Source of the DNA: Brugia malayi
Taxonomy: Eukaryota > Nematoda > Chromadorea > Rhabditida > Onchocercidae
Direction of reading: 5' to 3'
Assembly (NCBI RefSeq): GCF_000002995.4
Contig: NW_025062475.1
Location: forward strand, 2,758,528-2,822,527
DNA length: 64,000 nt
A model generated the notes under the pieces. That model did no database searches. It had not been told where the DNA came from and worked only from the letters and a program-made list of their open reading frames with translations. The position numbers and the translations under genes were made by a program. Position 1 is the stretch's first letter, and each line of letters begins with the position of its first letter. Shown here piece after piece: positions 36,901 through 48,845 of the stretch.

Positions 36901-39868
36901 GAGCGGGTTTACCACTGCAACTTGTGATGATGATGACGGTGTAGTTAAAGCATCCAAACGAAGAGTTGACATATCTATAACATGAAACAGTAGATTTTGA
37001 TGTAATTAACCAAATCATAATACTAAAAAACATAAATGCAATAGATAGAATGTACCAATGTTTCCAATGCTTGATGACACAACCCGTTCATAATGATATG
37101 GGTTAATGCATATTACGTCCTGAAACTGGTAAAAACTAACAATTTCCGAAAATCAGAGAATGAATCAAAAAATTTATTGCACTAGGTATTATTAAAGTTA
37201 GCACTGAGCTAAAATGTGCAGCATTTTTCAAAAACTAATAAAACAAAACCATTGAACAAGTTAAAAATGATTTCAGAAAGCAAAATTATTTCGATTTCAG
37301 TTTTGCTTCGCATAGTCATAACTCCTTTCTTGAGTATTCGACAAAAAAATTTGCAACAAAGTGTATGGAAAATTTTAAATGATACCTCCAGAATTATCTT
37401 ACTTAATAAAATGACAGTCAATCAGTTAATCTGCTTTATTTCAAAGGAATAAAAGTGTAAAATTAATTAAAAAGACCTGGTTATCAGGTGCTACTACACA
37501 AATCGGTAATTTTTGCAGCTCATTCTTGTTAACATTTGGCCAACGCCAAATTCGAGCATAAACTACATGTGGCACACCTTTTCGGCCTGCAACTTGCAGT
37601 CGTCCGTCCAAAGATCTCTGTAATTCATTCGTGAATAAGGACAGAAAAGAATAAACGCCTTTATTTTTACGAAAAAAGAAACTTAAATAAAGTATAATTT
37701 GTTTAATATTTCTTAATAAAAGCTAAATTTCTATTTTTTTTCTTACGGAAATTACATTTAATCGCAAATATTTACACAAAGAACTGCAATCAAAATAAGG
37801 CGATAATAGACAACTTATGACAATTACGATAAGTTTTATTACCTCGCTGCTGATTAAACTATTTTTGATATAAGATTAATAATGATAGAAAAGAATGAAC
37901 CTGGATGGTAACACAGGATGTTGGCTGTTTCCCAGCTGACGTTACAGCAGTAATTAAATTTTCCAATTCATTTCGCTTATCTTTTAATTTCTTTACCAAA
38001 CTTTCGATTGCTTTTCGGACAAATTCAGCATCTTCACCACCCTAAAAATTTATTACTTTTTTCATAATTTGATTCTTTTCATAATGCTATAAAGACTTTT
38101 TACAGTGTTCAATTCCTTTCACAATCTCATTGTTCATAATTTCAAATAATACTTTAATAAATAAGTATCTAAAGTTGCCTAAATCCCTTATAAGTATATT
38201 GAAATTTTTAAAAAAAGCGATCTTTAAAAAAATAAAAATTCCATAAAATTAGAGTTTGGAATGAAAGATAGAAATATTAGTAGTTCTAGGAAACAGTATT
38301 TGAAATTGAAAGTACAACATATGTGAAAAGAAAAGACTTGATAATATTTATACTTACGATAAATTATTTATGGATAAATGATAAACCTGCTGATAACATT
38401 GTAGGACGTGGGCAATTTGGGCACATGGATCAGTAGCAGATGTAGTAGCATGATGTGATGAAGATGGTATCGAATTTCCCGAATAATCATTATGCTGCTG
38501 CGATACATCTCGCACCAATGTTTTATCTATCATCTGTAATGCTATTTTTCTTATCTATGATAAAATCCATATTATCAGTGTTAATATGGAAATAATATTG
38601 AAATCATAAAACATGTCGGCAAATTTTCTCGTTAGATTTCGATATGAAGGTCAAATTTGATGATGCCTCATAGACGTTAAAAATTTTTCCTTTAAAAAAA
38701 ATTTAGGTAAAAGAAGTGAGGAGATAAAATCTGACAACACGTTTTTTTGAAAGTCAAAAAAAAAAAAGAAGTAAAGATGGAAAATTTCCACAGCACAGAA
38801 TATCTTACTCACCGGTGAATGCATATTTTGCATAGTTTGAACCGGTTGATACTCATAAAAATTGGGTGAAAATGGCACAACACCAGGTATTATTTGTCTC
38901 ATTCCGGCCGCAGCCGCTACACTGTCTGAATAATGCTGCATCGTCGAAATGCCATGTTGCTAAATTTTTGAAAGGAATTAATATGCATATCGCGTAAAAA
39001 AATTCAAAAAATATCTTTCTGAATTAAATTTCTGTAATTTCAAATACAAATTTTTTGCTATCACATACAATTTTGACGAAGTACTATTCTCTTTCTTCTT
39101 AATTCGAAAAAAAAAAAAAAAAAAGAATATCTAGACGCCAAATTTTTCCAAATGGAAAATTAAATTTCCGAATTTACCGGATGTACTTGTTGCCGCATAA
39201 ATATTTGTTGTTGTTGTTGCTGCTGCTGATGCTGCTGTTGTATGATAGCTGGAACATTTGCAATATTTCCTAAAAATCATCTTCATATTTATCTCCTTAT
39301 CTAACTAATAATTTAATTCTAATCGAAAGACTTTTTAACAAAACTTAGTATGGAAGAACATGAATGATCGGTATTAAGTAATAAGAAGAAAGAGTAATAG
39401 GGAGAAATAGTACTTGCTGAGGTACAAGATGTACTTTTTTATTTTAGAACTTATTAAAAGTAGTCCTGCATAATTGGAAACGGAAAAAGAATTATAAAAA
39501 TTAGAAGAATGATTATTGATAATTATTAAGGCTAATTTTAATTTTATACCTTCCAATATGCTAAAAGTGGAATAAAATGACAAGACAAGATCAATTTTAA
39601 CACTAAGCGTTTTTGCTTATATTAAAGTGATAAAGTTGACATTTCTTATTGAAAATGATAGTGAAAAAGAAAGACCTGGCATTTGTGTGCGTAATATTTG
39701 TTGCAGTGGTACTTGCTGTTGTTGATGATGAATTAATCCACCATCGGTATTATCCAAAAAACCATTAAAAAATTGTACCGGAACACAACCCGTGTTGGTA
39801 GTTGTCGTAGCACTAGCCATAGGCACGGTACTTGGTTGTTGATGTATTAAACCACCCGCATTCATCAT
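33928..39868 (-). CDS. SMAD4: Co-SMAD transcription factor, SMAD4 family (sma-4 or daf-3 like)
   Basis: Common-mediator SMAD that joins receptor SMADs in TGF-beta/BMP signalling and binds DNA. Sixteen exons on the minus strand: 39868-39676, 39269-39178, 38959-38813, 38533-38387, 38041-37901, 37617-37477, 37119-37056, 36974-36835, 36596-36434, 36022-35969, 35873-35838, 35679-35594, 35325-35222, 34900-34729, 34513-34349, 34077-33928. Phases agree throughout, giving about 664 residues (human SMAD4 552). The N-terminal extension of about 175 residues is rich in Gln, His and Met. MH1 (about 180-308) shows SCVTI, the DNA-binding hairpin [16 protein letters not shown], and [12 protein letters not shown] with the Cys/His zinc ligands. 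MH2 (about 440-664) shows [75 protein letters not shown]. There is no SSxS tail, as expected for a co-SMAD rather than an R-SMAD. The 5' splice site of the exon ending at 35222 is not GT. I cannot decide between sma-4 and daf-3 orthology by eye. Confidence 0.93.
34920..35110. pseudogene. Decayed copy of the end of SMAD4 exon 14 and its intron start
   Basis: Bases from about 34925 to 35110 resemble 34605-34790 at an offset of about 321 bp. The best match is CGCTCGGCGAATCGGAACAA at 35055, compared with the exon word at 34734. In the true copy the word is the coding end of the MH2 exon at 34900-34729. In this copy the donor is not preserved and the match fades. It lies in the intron upstream of that exon. 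Confidence 0.7.
39178..39269 (-). repeat. CAG/CAA tract coding for poly-glutamine in SMAD4
   Basis: Within exon 2 of the SMAD4-family gene a CAG/CAA run encodes Q3-H-Q8. It continues the Gln-rich character of exon 1, which has HHQQQQ. Length variation between individuals is likely because it is a trinucleotide run. Confidence 0.85.
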
Positions 39869-41019
39869 TATCTTTCGAGTTATCCTTGAAAATGCTGTTG
39901 AAAAACTACTAGTTAATGATGGGAGAATATTATTTACTTCCGCAATCTATTTCAAAAATCATTTAAAAGATATCTGGGAAAAAATTTATCATTTAAGGAC
40001 GATTGAATGTTGGAAAGTATAAAGTTATCATTGCTTGTAATCTGATCTAAACTCTGAAAGAGAAATGGGCAACCACATAAAAATTACATCAACAAAGCTA
40101 GTCATTGCATTTTTTTTTTTTTTTTTTAAGAAAAAAGACAAATGAAAAATAATTTCAGCATTAAGATAGATCTCTAAAAAGTGATATATAGATTAAGCTA
40201 AAAAATATAAATTTAGTAAATATAATCCATATTTGTACTACTTAATTTGATTTAATTCAAAAATACTAACAGTTATCAAATTTGACATTTTATTTCAACT
40301 TCCTTTTTTCCAATATTTTTTATAATTTTAAAGCATATAAAAAATAAAAAAAACTTCAATGAAGAAAAGAAAAAAAAATTAATAAGCTCATTTGGAATCA
40401 GATTGAGATTTAAATTTAATCTTAATTAAGTAAAACAAAGAATAGATGTTTATTGCTAAAGTAATAAGTACAATACTTTCCACAAACAATAAATTCATTT
40501 ACTCTGTTCAACTATTTGTTGTCATACCGACATATTTGTAGATCGATGTACATACAAGAAATATAATATCATTCATACTGTCAACTGACCTCTTGTAGAT
40601 ATAAATAATTTCAGGTAGTACTATTTCGATTTTTGGAACAATATGAGAACAAAAAAAAAAGAGAGAAATAGATGAAATTGTTGTAATTTTGAAAGAAAAT
40701 GAAAAAGAGATGTAACGAAGACAGAAAGCTGAAAATAGAGCAGGAAAGAAATGGATGGTAATAATTCAACTAATTAAATCGTCTAATTAATTGACATATC
40801 TAGTTGTAAAATTAGATGAATAACTTAGCTATCGATTTATAATAATTAGTTTTGACTAAATAAATGAAAAAAGACAAAGTATAATAAAAGTGAAGTAAGC
40901 TTTATTTATGATGATGATAATAATGATAATAGTGAATGAATGTTAAATGACCGATGATGATGATACAGATGATTGATGATGACAGTAAATGATAGCAATG
41001 GTTGTAGTCAGTGATAGTT

Positions 41020-41150
41020 ATGATGATGATGATGATGATGCTAGTTAATAGTGATAATGATAGGTGATAATGATAATAATAATAATGATGATGATGATGA
41101 TGCTAGTTAATAGTGGTAATGATAGGTGATAATAATGATAATAATGGAGA
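41020..41150. repeat. GAT/GATAAT microsatellite with a 62-bp tandem duplication
   Basis: (GATGAT)n blocks alternate with CTAGTTAATAGTG blocks. The block at 41041 recurs at 41103, a 62-bp period, with small changes. Confidence 0.85.
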
Positions 41151-41409
41151 AGAAAGTAAGTGGAAAAGGAGGCGGAAAAAGGATGAAGATGATGTAATGA
41201 TGGTCGTTTGGGTAGGATGAGATGATGATTGATTTGTAAAATTTCCTTGTTTTACAATAGAGGAAAAGAAATGAGATGAGAAGAGATAAAAGAGAAGAGG
41301 GTGAGAGGTAGAGATGTAAAGTAAAAAGGATAAGGTAACAAGCATATTAATGGTAATGTATGAACATTCATTATTGTATACGAAGGAAGTAGGAGAAGGA
41401 ATGATTGTG

Positions 41410-41465
41410 CATCCTGCATCTTGCATCTTGCATCTTGCATCTTGCATCTTGCACCTTGCATCTTG
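41410..41465. repeat. Heptamer array (CATCTTG)n, eight units
   Basis: Eight consecutive 7-bp units, six of them identical, the first CATCCTG and the seventh CACCTTG. An open frame on the minus strand reads MQDARCK repeatedly but is a by-product of the repeat. Confidence 0.92.
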
Positions 41466-42232
41466 CATTTGCACTTATGTAATAATAATAATTTGCAAAA
41501 TGGTATTAATTCAAACGAATGTTAATTTAAAATATTAATTTATTATATCCATGTTTGTATTAAAATTTCAATAATTACTTTAAAATTAATCATTTTGTTT
41601 GTAAAATTTATATGATAATTATATTAAATAAATTATTTCATACATAGTAGAACACAAAGAAATGCAATAAATTATGGTAATTAATTTTAATTTAAATTAA
41701 TTGTTTAATGAGTGTCACTATATAGTTATACAGCAAATGACTATAACAAATAATTTGTTTTTCTTTAAATTCAATTAATTTAATATCATATATTGCTATA
41801 AAAATAATAATGATTATTTGCATCAGTAAAATTAATTTAATTTAATTACTATACAAATATTACAATAATAATTGTTATTAATATTGTGCATGTCTAATAA
41901 TTGACTGTATTGCCTAATTAAATAAACAAAAAAATGAAAAATAAATTGAAGTAATGAAACGGATTTGATTTAGTTATTATTACACCGAAAACATATTTGA
42001 AAATTCAAGAAGACAGAAGATAATATTAATTTTTTCTCTTTTCACCTCCCGGACATACACCACCACATACACATACACATGCATACACAGACGGACTTAT
42101 TCACTGATCGATTCTTTTAAGTGATGCTACTACTACTACTACTGTTATTTCATTTTCATTCATTTAATTTGTTTAAATCATTTTGCTTTTCTTTTCTTTC
42201 TTTTTTTCACTTTTTTTCAATCCAGCATATAT

Positions 42233-42233
42233 A

Positions 42234-42306
<73 letters not shown>

Positions 42307-42342
42307 GTATGTATGTATCTGTGTATGTGTGTATGTGTATAT
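42233..42342. repeat. (GT)n followed by (GTAT)n microsatellite
   Basis: About 31 GT units and then imperfect GTAT units. Frames through it give alternating Cys-Val or Thr-His strings and are not genes. Confidence 0.95.
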
Positions 42343-43135
42343 GTTAAAAGATTTACTTACTTCAAACAAATCAAATTTCCACTCATTCACTTTCACAATG
42401 ATGCAAAATTGCTTATTTACTAAAAGTAGCATTTGTCTGCTTGTTATGATATTATTTACATCGATGCTACTACTACTGCAACTATCGTTGTTGTTGTTTA
42501 CAAATTGAAGAACGAATGTATTTGTGTTTCATGACATATTGATATTTACCTGTGTAAAACATATATAATATAATTGAGATGAATTATTATTGTCTCAAAA
42601 CTTTCAGCTTTTTCTTCTTTTTTTTTGTTCAAAGGAATTTAATATATAAGTGGAAGGTTTATATATGTTATTTTTGGAAGCAATCAAATTTAAAAAATAA
42701 ATAAATAGAATCTCTCAGAATTTCAACTAAGCTAATTTGATAATAGCAGAATAAAGAAAAAAAAAAAACAAGTAAGATTAAAATCAGAAAATCAATGAAG
42801 AAAAAAAATTTTTTTTCGTTTTTTTATTAAATATTTTTTTTTATATTTTTTATTAAATTTTTATGAATAAATGTGAGGAAAAGATAAACAAGAAAGAGAA
42901 AATATATGGTGAGGAAAAAGCATAAAAAAAAAGTTTGATACTTATAAGTTTGAAATTTACAGTGAAAACTAAAAAGTATAACTGATTCTATTCTCCAGAA
43001 ATATTCCAGTATTCTCTAACTATTATTAATTCATTTGCATTCTCATTCCATTCATTTCTCTTTAATTCATTTCTGTTTAACTTCAAAAATTAGTTATTGC
43101 TCAAAATTGGTGTTAAGAAAGAATACTCTCAGTTA

Positions 43136-43139
<4 letters not shown>

Positions 43140-43171
<32 letters not shown>
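43140..43171. repeat. Poly-A run of about 32 bases
   Basis: The longest uninterrupted homopolymer seen in the window. It has no target-site duplication or element body next to it that I can see. Confidence 0.9.
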
Positions 43172-43175
<4 letters not shown>

Positions 43176-44899
43176 GAACAAAAAGCAAAAAATGTAACTC
43201 ATTTCATTTTCAAAAATTTTCCAACAATTCGTATTGATATTACTGATCATTTATTCTATCATTTCATTTCTCATCTTTAAATTTTAAAAATTAGTTATTA
43301 CACAAAATCATTACAATAGTAAAATATGAAACAACGAAAGTAATATCAGTTTAATAAAGTCGAGAAAAAAACAAAAAAAGAGCAAAGCAATTTTCTTTTC
43401 ATAATTTCAATGCTTGAATGAAAGTTAATTGCTGATTTATTTTTTCATTCATCCATTTTTATTTATCGTTAAGTAAAAAAAAATTTTTTTGTTCATTTAA
43501 AAAAAAATTTTTCTTGAGCAACAATTTTCTGTCATCATCATAACAAATTTTATATGATTTATTTGAGAATGACAATCGATCAACCATTCTTTACATTTTC
43601 TTTTTTTCTGCTATGTATAAATAATATTTTGGTTTTCTTCTTTTCATTCTTTCGATCAAAATTACAGTAACATTGATAATTTATTTGCATATATGCATTT
43701 AGTAATTTATTGATTATTAGCATTTAATAAGTTAGCATAAGTAATATCAAATTAAAAAAAAAAGAAAAAATAAAATAGAAATATCAAGATTTAATTTATG
43801 GTTGGTACTTTTATTTTCTAAATCTAACAAAATTTTGATTTTTTCCAGAAAAGTCCAAATAACATTGCTAATTTTACAGTAAAATATTAATACAAATATT
43901 CATCAAAAAGAGCTAAAATTAATTGTAATTTCGATAAAGCAAAATTTGTAACCATTTAACAATATAAAACATAAAATAAATGTTTGGTTAAATGGATGAT
44001 TCATTGTATCAATTATTGTTTAATGCAAAAAATTCTTTCTCCTAAAAATAGAAAATGATTTGAAAATAGTTAATTAGAATTGGAAATGATTTAGTATTGA
44101 AAAGTTATCACTAAAAACAGAAATAATTCAGCAAAATTTTAATCAAATATCTGATAAAACGAATATGTATGTATGAATGAACAATCAAATAATGCTTCAA
44201 AGAAAAATAAGGCGAAATAACGAATGAGAACGAATTTTTTTTTTTTTTTAAAAAAAGAATTTATAAAATGATTCGCTTAGCAAATTTTTGCTTTAGCATG
44301 AATGCTTCAATAAAAAATTTTGTAAGCATATTGAATGCTATCTTTATTAAAAAGATGAAAAAAAAAAGAAAAAAAAAAATTGCTGCAATATTTACATTTA
44401 ATGTTTTGTAAATGTTTAGTAATAATTTTATTAATCATTTGTAGAGATTATTGTTATATTATCATTCTCAAAATTGTTTCTTCGAGAATTGAAGAAATAA
44501 TAAACAATGATTACAAGAGAAGTCAAATAAATGATTCAATCATAATTATCCGATTGATGCATCATTTTTAGTTTTTATTTTCTGAAAAATTTTGTTGATT
44601 CAGTAAATAAAATATAGTAAGGAACAAATAGATGAACAGATAACAGCAAAAATTATTTCTTTTTTATTTAAAAAAGGAAAAGCAGAAAAAATAATTTTCT
44701 TTTTTAAAATATCATTTTTCTTTTTTTCTTTGAAATGTTAAATTTGTCAATAAAAACATTATATTGTTACTTATTCATATCTATGCATTAACCATAAAAT
44801 CATTGTAATGTCATAAATGATTTAAATGATGATTAAAATTGCTGAAACAATGAATAAAAATACAATTTAAAAAAAAAAAACTAAAAATAAAAAAAAAAA

Positions 44900-45200
44900 A
44901 TTAACAAATTTATTATTATTATTATTATTATTTATTACTGATTAGTGTTAATTATTATCACTATTATTATTATTTTCAGTTTTAATTATCATCGATTGAA
45001 TTATTATTACTAGTCCTTAATCACTGTAATTCTTCAGTGCTATTATCGATTATCAATTGTTGTTATCAGTTATTATTACTATTAGCGTTTTGTTTACATT
45101 TAGTCTATTATTACCTCCTTTTATTAATATTAATACTGCGATTATCATTATTTATTATTATTATAAGTATTAACAATATTATTGTTGATTTTTACTCATT
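44900..45200. repeat. ATT-rich simple sequence
   Basis: Imperfect (ATT)n and ATTATC words over about 300 bases, beginning with a clean run near 44908-44931. No coding potential. Confidence 0.8.
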
Positions 45201-45579
45201 ATGATTCATTATCATTATTTATCAGTGCTATTATTAACTTAATCTCTTATTTCCTGTATCAATTTTTTTTTCAAAGTTTTACTTTCATTTCTATTTGCAT
45301 TCTTTTCCAAAGTTTTACATTCGTTTCCATTTCTTTCATTTCTTTTTTTTTTTTTTTTTTATTGATTACCATAAATTTCACTGTTATCATCATTTTGCTA
45401 ATAATTGTCATCATGATAATGTATTGCTATTGGAAAATTGATTTAATTTTTGACTTCATACCTGTTTATTTAATTAATTTACCTGATTATCTGCGCGTAC
45501 ATTCCTTACCTATCATTTCGCTGCCATCTATTTGTCAAATATACAAATAAATAAATAAATGATGGTAGTAATTAAATAT

Positions 45580-45690
45580 ACTGATGCACATACATACACA
45601 TACACACACACACACATACATAAATATACCTATAAACATGCATACATGCACACATACATACATGTATACATGCATACATTCACACAGATA
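45580..45690. repeat. CA/CATA microsatellite
   Basis: ACACATACACAC words with CATGCATACATG blocks, of the same kind as at 11750-11995. The Thr-His-Tyr frame across it is not a gene. Confidence 0.9.
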
Positions 45691-47105
45691 TGTGATACTC
45701 TTATGACTTATTTGTTTAAAATTATTTCATTTTATTTTCACAACTACCTTTCCTTTTTTTTTTTTTGTTTTTGTTTATATCAATTATCTTATCTTTGAAA
45801 GAAAAGAAAGTGATATGATATAGGTTAATTCGATTACTTTGAATAAATCTATCAATTATTCATTTATTTTGAATTGTTCTTAATTAATTTCATCTCATTT
45901 GCAATGTCATTTTTAATTTTGACAATTTAGATAGAATTTAAGATTTTTTCATTTCTTTTTTTTTTTTTCCTTAACCAATCGAATAATATATCTTATAAGC
46001 TTTATATATTCGTAAATATTTGATTGAATTTAAAATGTTCAGCTGTAATACATATTAATGTTACCAAATGGTATTATTTATACACTAATAGCATTTCTAT
46101 CATTTTAATAGTTCAATAAAGCGATAATTCATCTATAGTATGCATAAATGTTATTAATCATATTCTACTCTAATAATCATTCTTATCACTTTATCAGTTT
46201 TATAAAATGATAATAAGTGTGAAGTAAAATTAATGTATCTTAGTAAACCTTTTCCATTTATTTGTTTCAATTTTTTTTTTTTTTTCAATTCATAATATTC
46301 TTTCAATTAAAAAATGCATTGATTAATATTTAGTTGAATAATTTTCATTCCTCTTTTTCTTCTTTTCTTCTATTTTCTTTTTTCATAATCAAATATTTGT
46401 GTGAATTTAATTTGTATCATTTTCATATATATATTAATTAATTATTCTTTAAAAAAAAAAACTTATAGAGCAATAATTTACAATTTGAAAAATACTGTCT
46501 GCTTATTTTTGAATGAACGTTAGTTGATATATTTGATATTTATTTATTTTTATTTTTTTTTTTTGGGAGAAGTCTATACGAGAATGTCTGCAATCCATAA
46601 CAATATTTATTGCCTAAAAAAACAAAAAAAGAAAAAAAAAGAATTGATAAGCTGAAAATTTTTCATTTTTTTTTTGATGACAGTAAAATATTATTAATAT
46701 CTGCACCAGTTGCTGCTGTAATTTATTTTTTTCGTTGCTATGTGCATTGTGTAAACTTAAAATCATTTCGTATGATTCATAATAAAATAAAATGGTAAAT
46801 TTAATTCCAAAATGATGGGGAATGGAAATTTAAAGAAGTGTAATAAATTGTATAGAAATTAAAATTAAATACTGATTTAATAAATAATGATGGTATAACC
46901 ATACTTATATGTATAGAATTTTTTATTCCATGTCATACTTATTTGCAATTTGTGTTTAATTACGATTTTATTTTATTTTCTTTTAAACTATTTGTTGCAT
47001 TTATTCTAATCAAAATGTCAAAATTAATATGATAGTATTTTGATAAATTATTTAAATTTGATTTTTTCTCAAAATAAAAATCTTTTCTGTTTTTTTTCTT
47101 TTTAG

Positions 47106-47177
47106 GAAAATTATCTGAAAATGTGTTCTGTCGGCTTACTAGCAAGTGTAAATCCTTCGGGATTACTTTTAGTCTGA
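47106..47177 (+). CDS. Orphan candidate terminal exon
   Basis: A strong acceptor, TTTTTTTCTTTTTAG, is followed by 24 open codons ending in TGA, with a composition richer in G and C than the flanks. It would encode MCSVGLLASVNPSGLLLV at its end. No upstream exon could be matched to it, so it may be chance or a small unlinked exon. Confidence 0.2.
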   Translation, partial: ENYLKMCSVGLLASVNPSGLLLV

Positions 47178-47577
47178 TATGATAACATTATTCTATTATG
47201 CATTCTGTTTTTCTTCTTTTTCTCTGTCTCAAAAATTCTTCTCTTTTTCTTTTATCAACAAATTTGCATTTCTATCGAAATTTGAAGAATTTCTACGAGT
47301 AAAGATTATAGGTCGAATTGCCTTAGATTATTTCAAATTAAATCGTTCCTTACTCTTTCTTTCTTTCTTTTCCTCTCTCTCTCTCTCTCTTCTTGTCTCG
47401 CATTCCCTTTTCATTTGAACATTTTATTTGAGTGGAAGAGAGAGGAAAAAAAAATGACTGCAAAAGACTGCGACAATTCTTTTCTCATCAAAATTCGCCA
47501 TCCCTTTTTGTTTTCCCTTCGCTAAATAAGCTTAACTGAAGAGAAATACTAGCAGCAGTAGATGTGTTCCTGAATAA

Positions 47578-47670
47578 CTGAACAACCGGATGATGTATTG
47601 TGTGGATGGTTGAACAACCGGATGATGTATTGTCTGGATGGTTGAACAACCGGATGATGCATTGTTTCAT
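47578..47670. repeat. 32-bp tandem repeat, about 2.7 copies, with a palindrome in each unit
   Basis: Units start at 47581, 47613 and 47645. Each contains AACAACCGGATGATG, and where two units join the sequence GGTTGAACAACC forms a perfect 12-base palindrome. The period of 32 bp is shared with the arrays at 7572 and 55079, although the sequence differs. Confidence 0.9.
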
Positions 47671-48187
47671 TAAATAATATCATTCTTAATATGATTAATT
47701 AATGTTAATTAATTAGCAGTATCATTAATGTTATTCTTAATATTAAATCAATGCAAACTACGAGGAGAATATATCCTACAATGACTCTTTTTTTTTTCCT
47801 TTAAATTATAAAAGAATAATTGTTAATGAATTCATACATTTTATAAATTAAAATTAAAAATTTTATATATTTAATTAACAATCGTTGTGAACGAATATAT
47901 ATATTTTTGATTAGAAATACTTCATTGAAATGGCTAAAAAAATTAAAAATTTCAAAATTTTTTTTTTTTTTTGAAAAATAGATAACAAAATATTACACTG
48001 AAATGCAAAAATAATATAATAATTTTTCAGTTAATTATTTATCATTCTTTTCTTTTTTGCCTATCACTATGTCTTATCTTTCTCACTTTCCAAATTAATT
48101 TTTTATTTTAATTTTATTTTTTTCCTAAATTCTAACAATTAAACAGCAAAATTTTTTATCAACACACAATATTTGAAATCATATCAG

Positions 48188-48210
48188 ATCGGATCGGATC
48201 GGATCGGATT
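48188..48210. repeat. Short (GGATC)n run
   Basis: Four units of the pentamer GGATC followed by degenerate GATTT words. It is a small simple repeat. Confidence 0.8.
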
Positions 48211-48394
48211 TAATTTGATTTGATCGGAACTTTTAATTTATTTGAATAAACAGTTGGCAGAAACAAAAGAAGAAAGAAAAAGGAAAATTGTAATCATTTT
48301 GATACCAAATAAGTGAGATAAAAATTTGCAATCATTTATTTTGTTTCATTTTTTCAAATGCAAACCATAAAAGAGCAATATTTTCATCAAAATA

Positions 48395-48845
48395 ATGATA
48401 ATAATAATAATATAATCATAATGATAATATAATAATAATTTTCTTCATAATAACGATGATATGATCATAATAATAACAATAATATAATAATAATTTTCTT
48501 CATAATAACGATGATATGATCATAATAATAACAATCATATAATAATAATTTTCATCATAATAACGATGATATGATCATAATAATAACAATAATGTAATAA
48601 TAATTTTCTTCATAATAACGATGATATGATCATAATAATAACAATCATATAATAATAATTTTCTTCATAATAACGATGATATGATCATAATAATAACAAT
48701 AATATAATAATAATTTTCATCATAATAACGATGATATGATCATAATAATAACAATAATATAATAATAATTTTCATCATAATAACGATGATATGATCATAA
48801 TAATAATCATATAATAATAATTTTCATCATACTAATAATAATGAT
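48395..48845. repeat. 55-bp minisatellite, about seven to eight copies
   Basis: The word CATAATAACGATGATATGAT starts at 48446, 48501, 48556, 48611, 48666, 48721 and 48776, giving an exact 55-bp period. A shortened, diverged last copy ends near 48840. Copies differ at only a few positions (CTT or CAT, AATAAT or ATCAT), so the array is well homogenised. Confidence 0.95.

Noticed and set aside
42121..42508. Frames on both strands across the GT tract
   Set aside because: Alternating Cys-Val and Thr-His strings come directly from (GT)n and (CA)n.
45182..45798. Ile/Phe-rich frame and Thr-His-Tyr frame
   Set aside because: They lie in ATT-rich and CA-rich simple sequence. The first has no codon or splice signal beyond low complexity.
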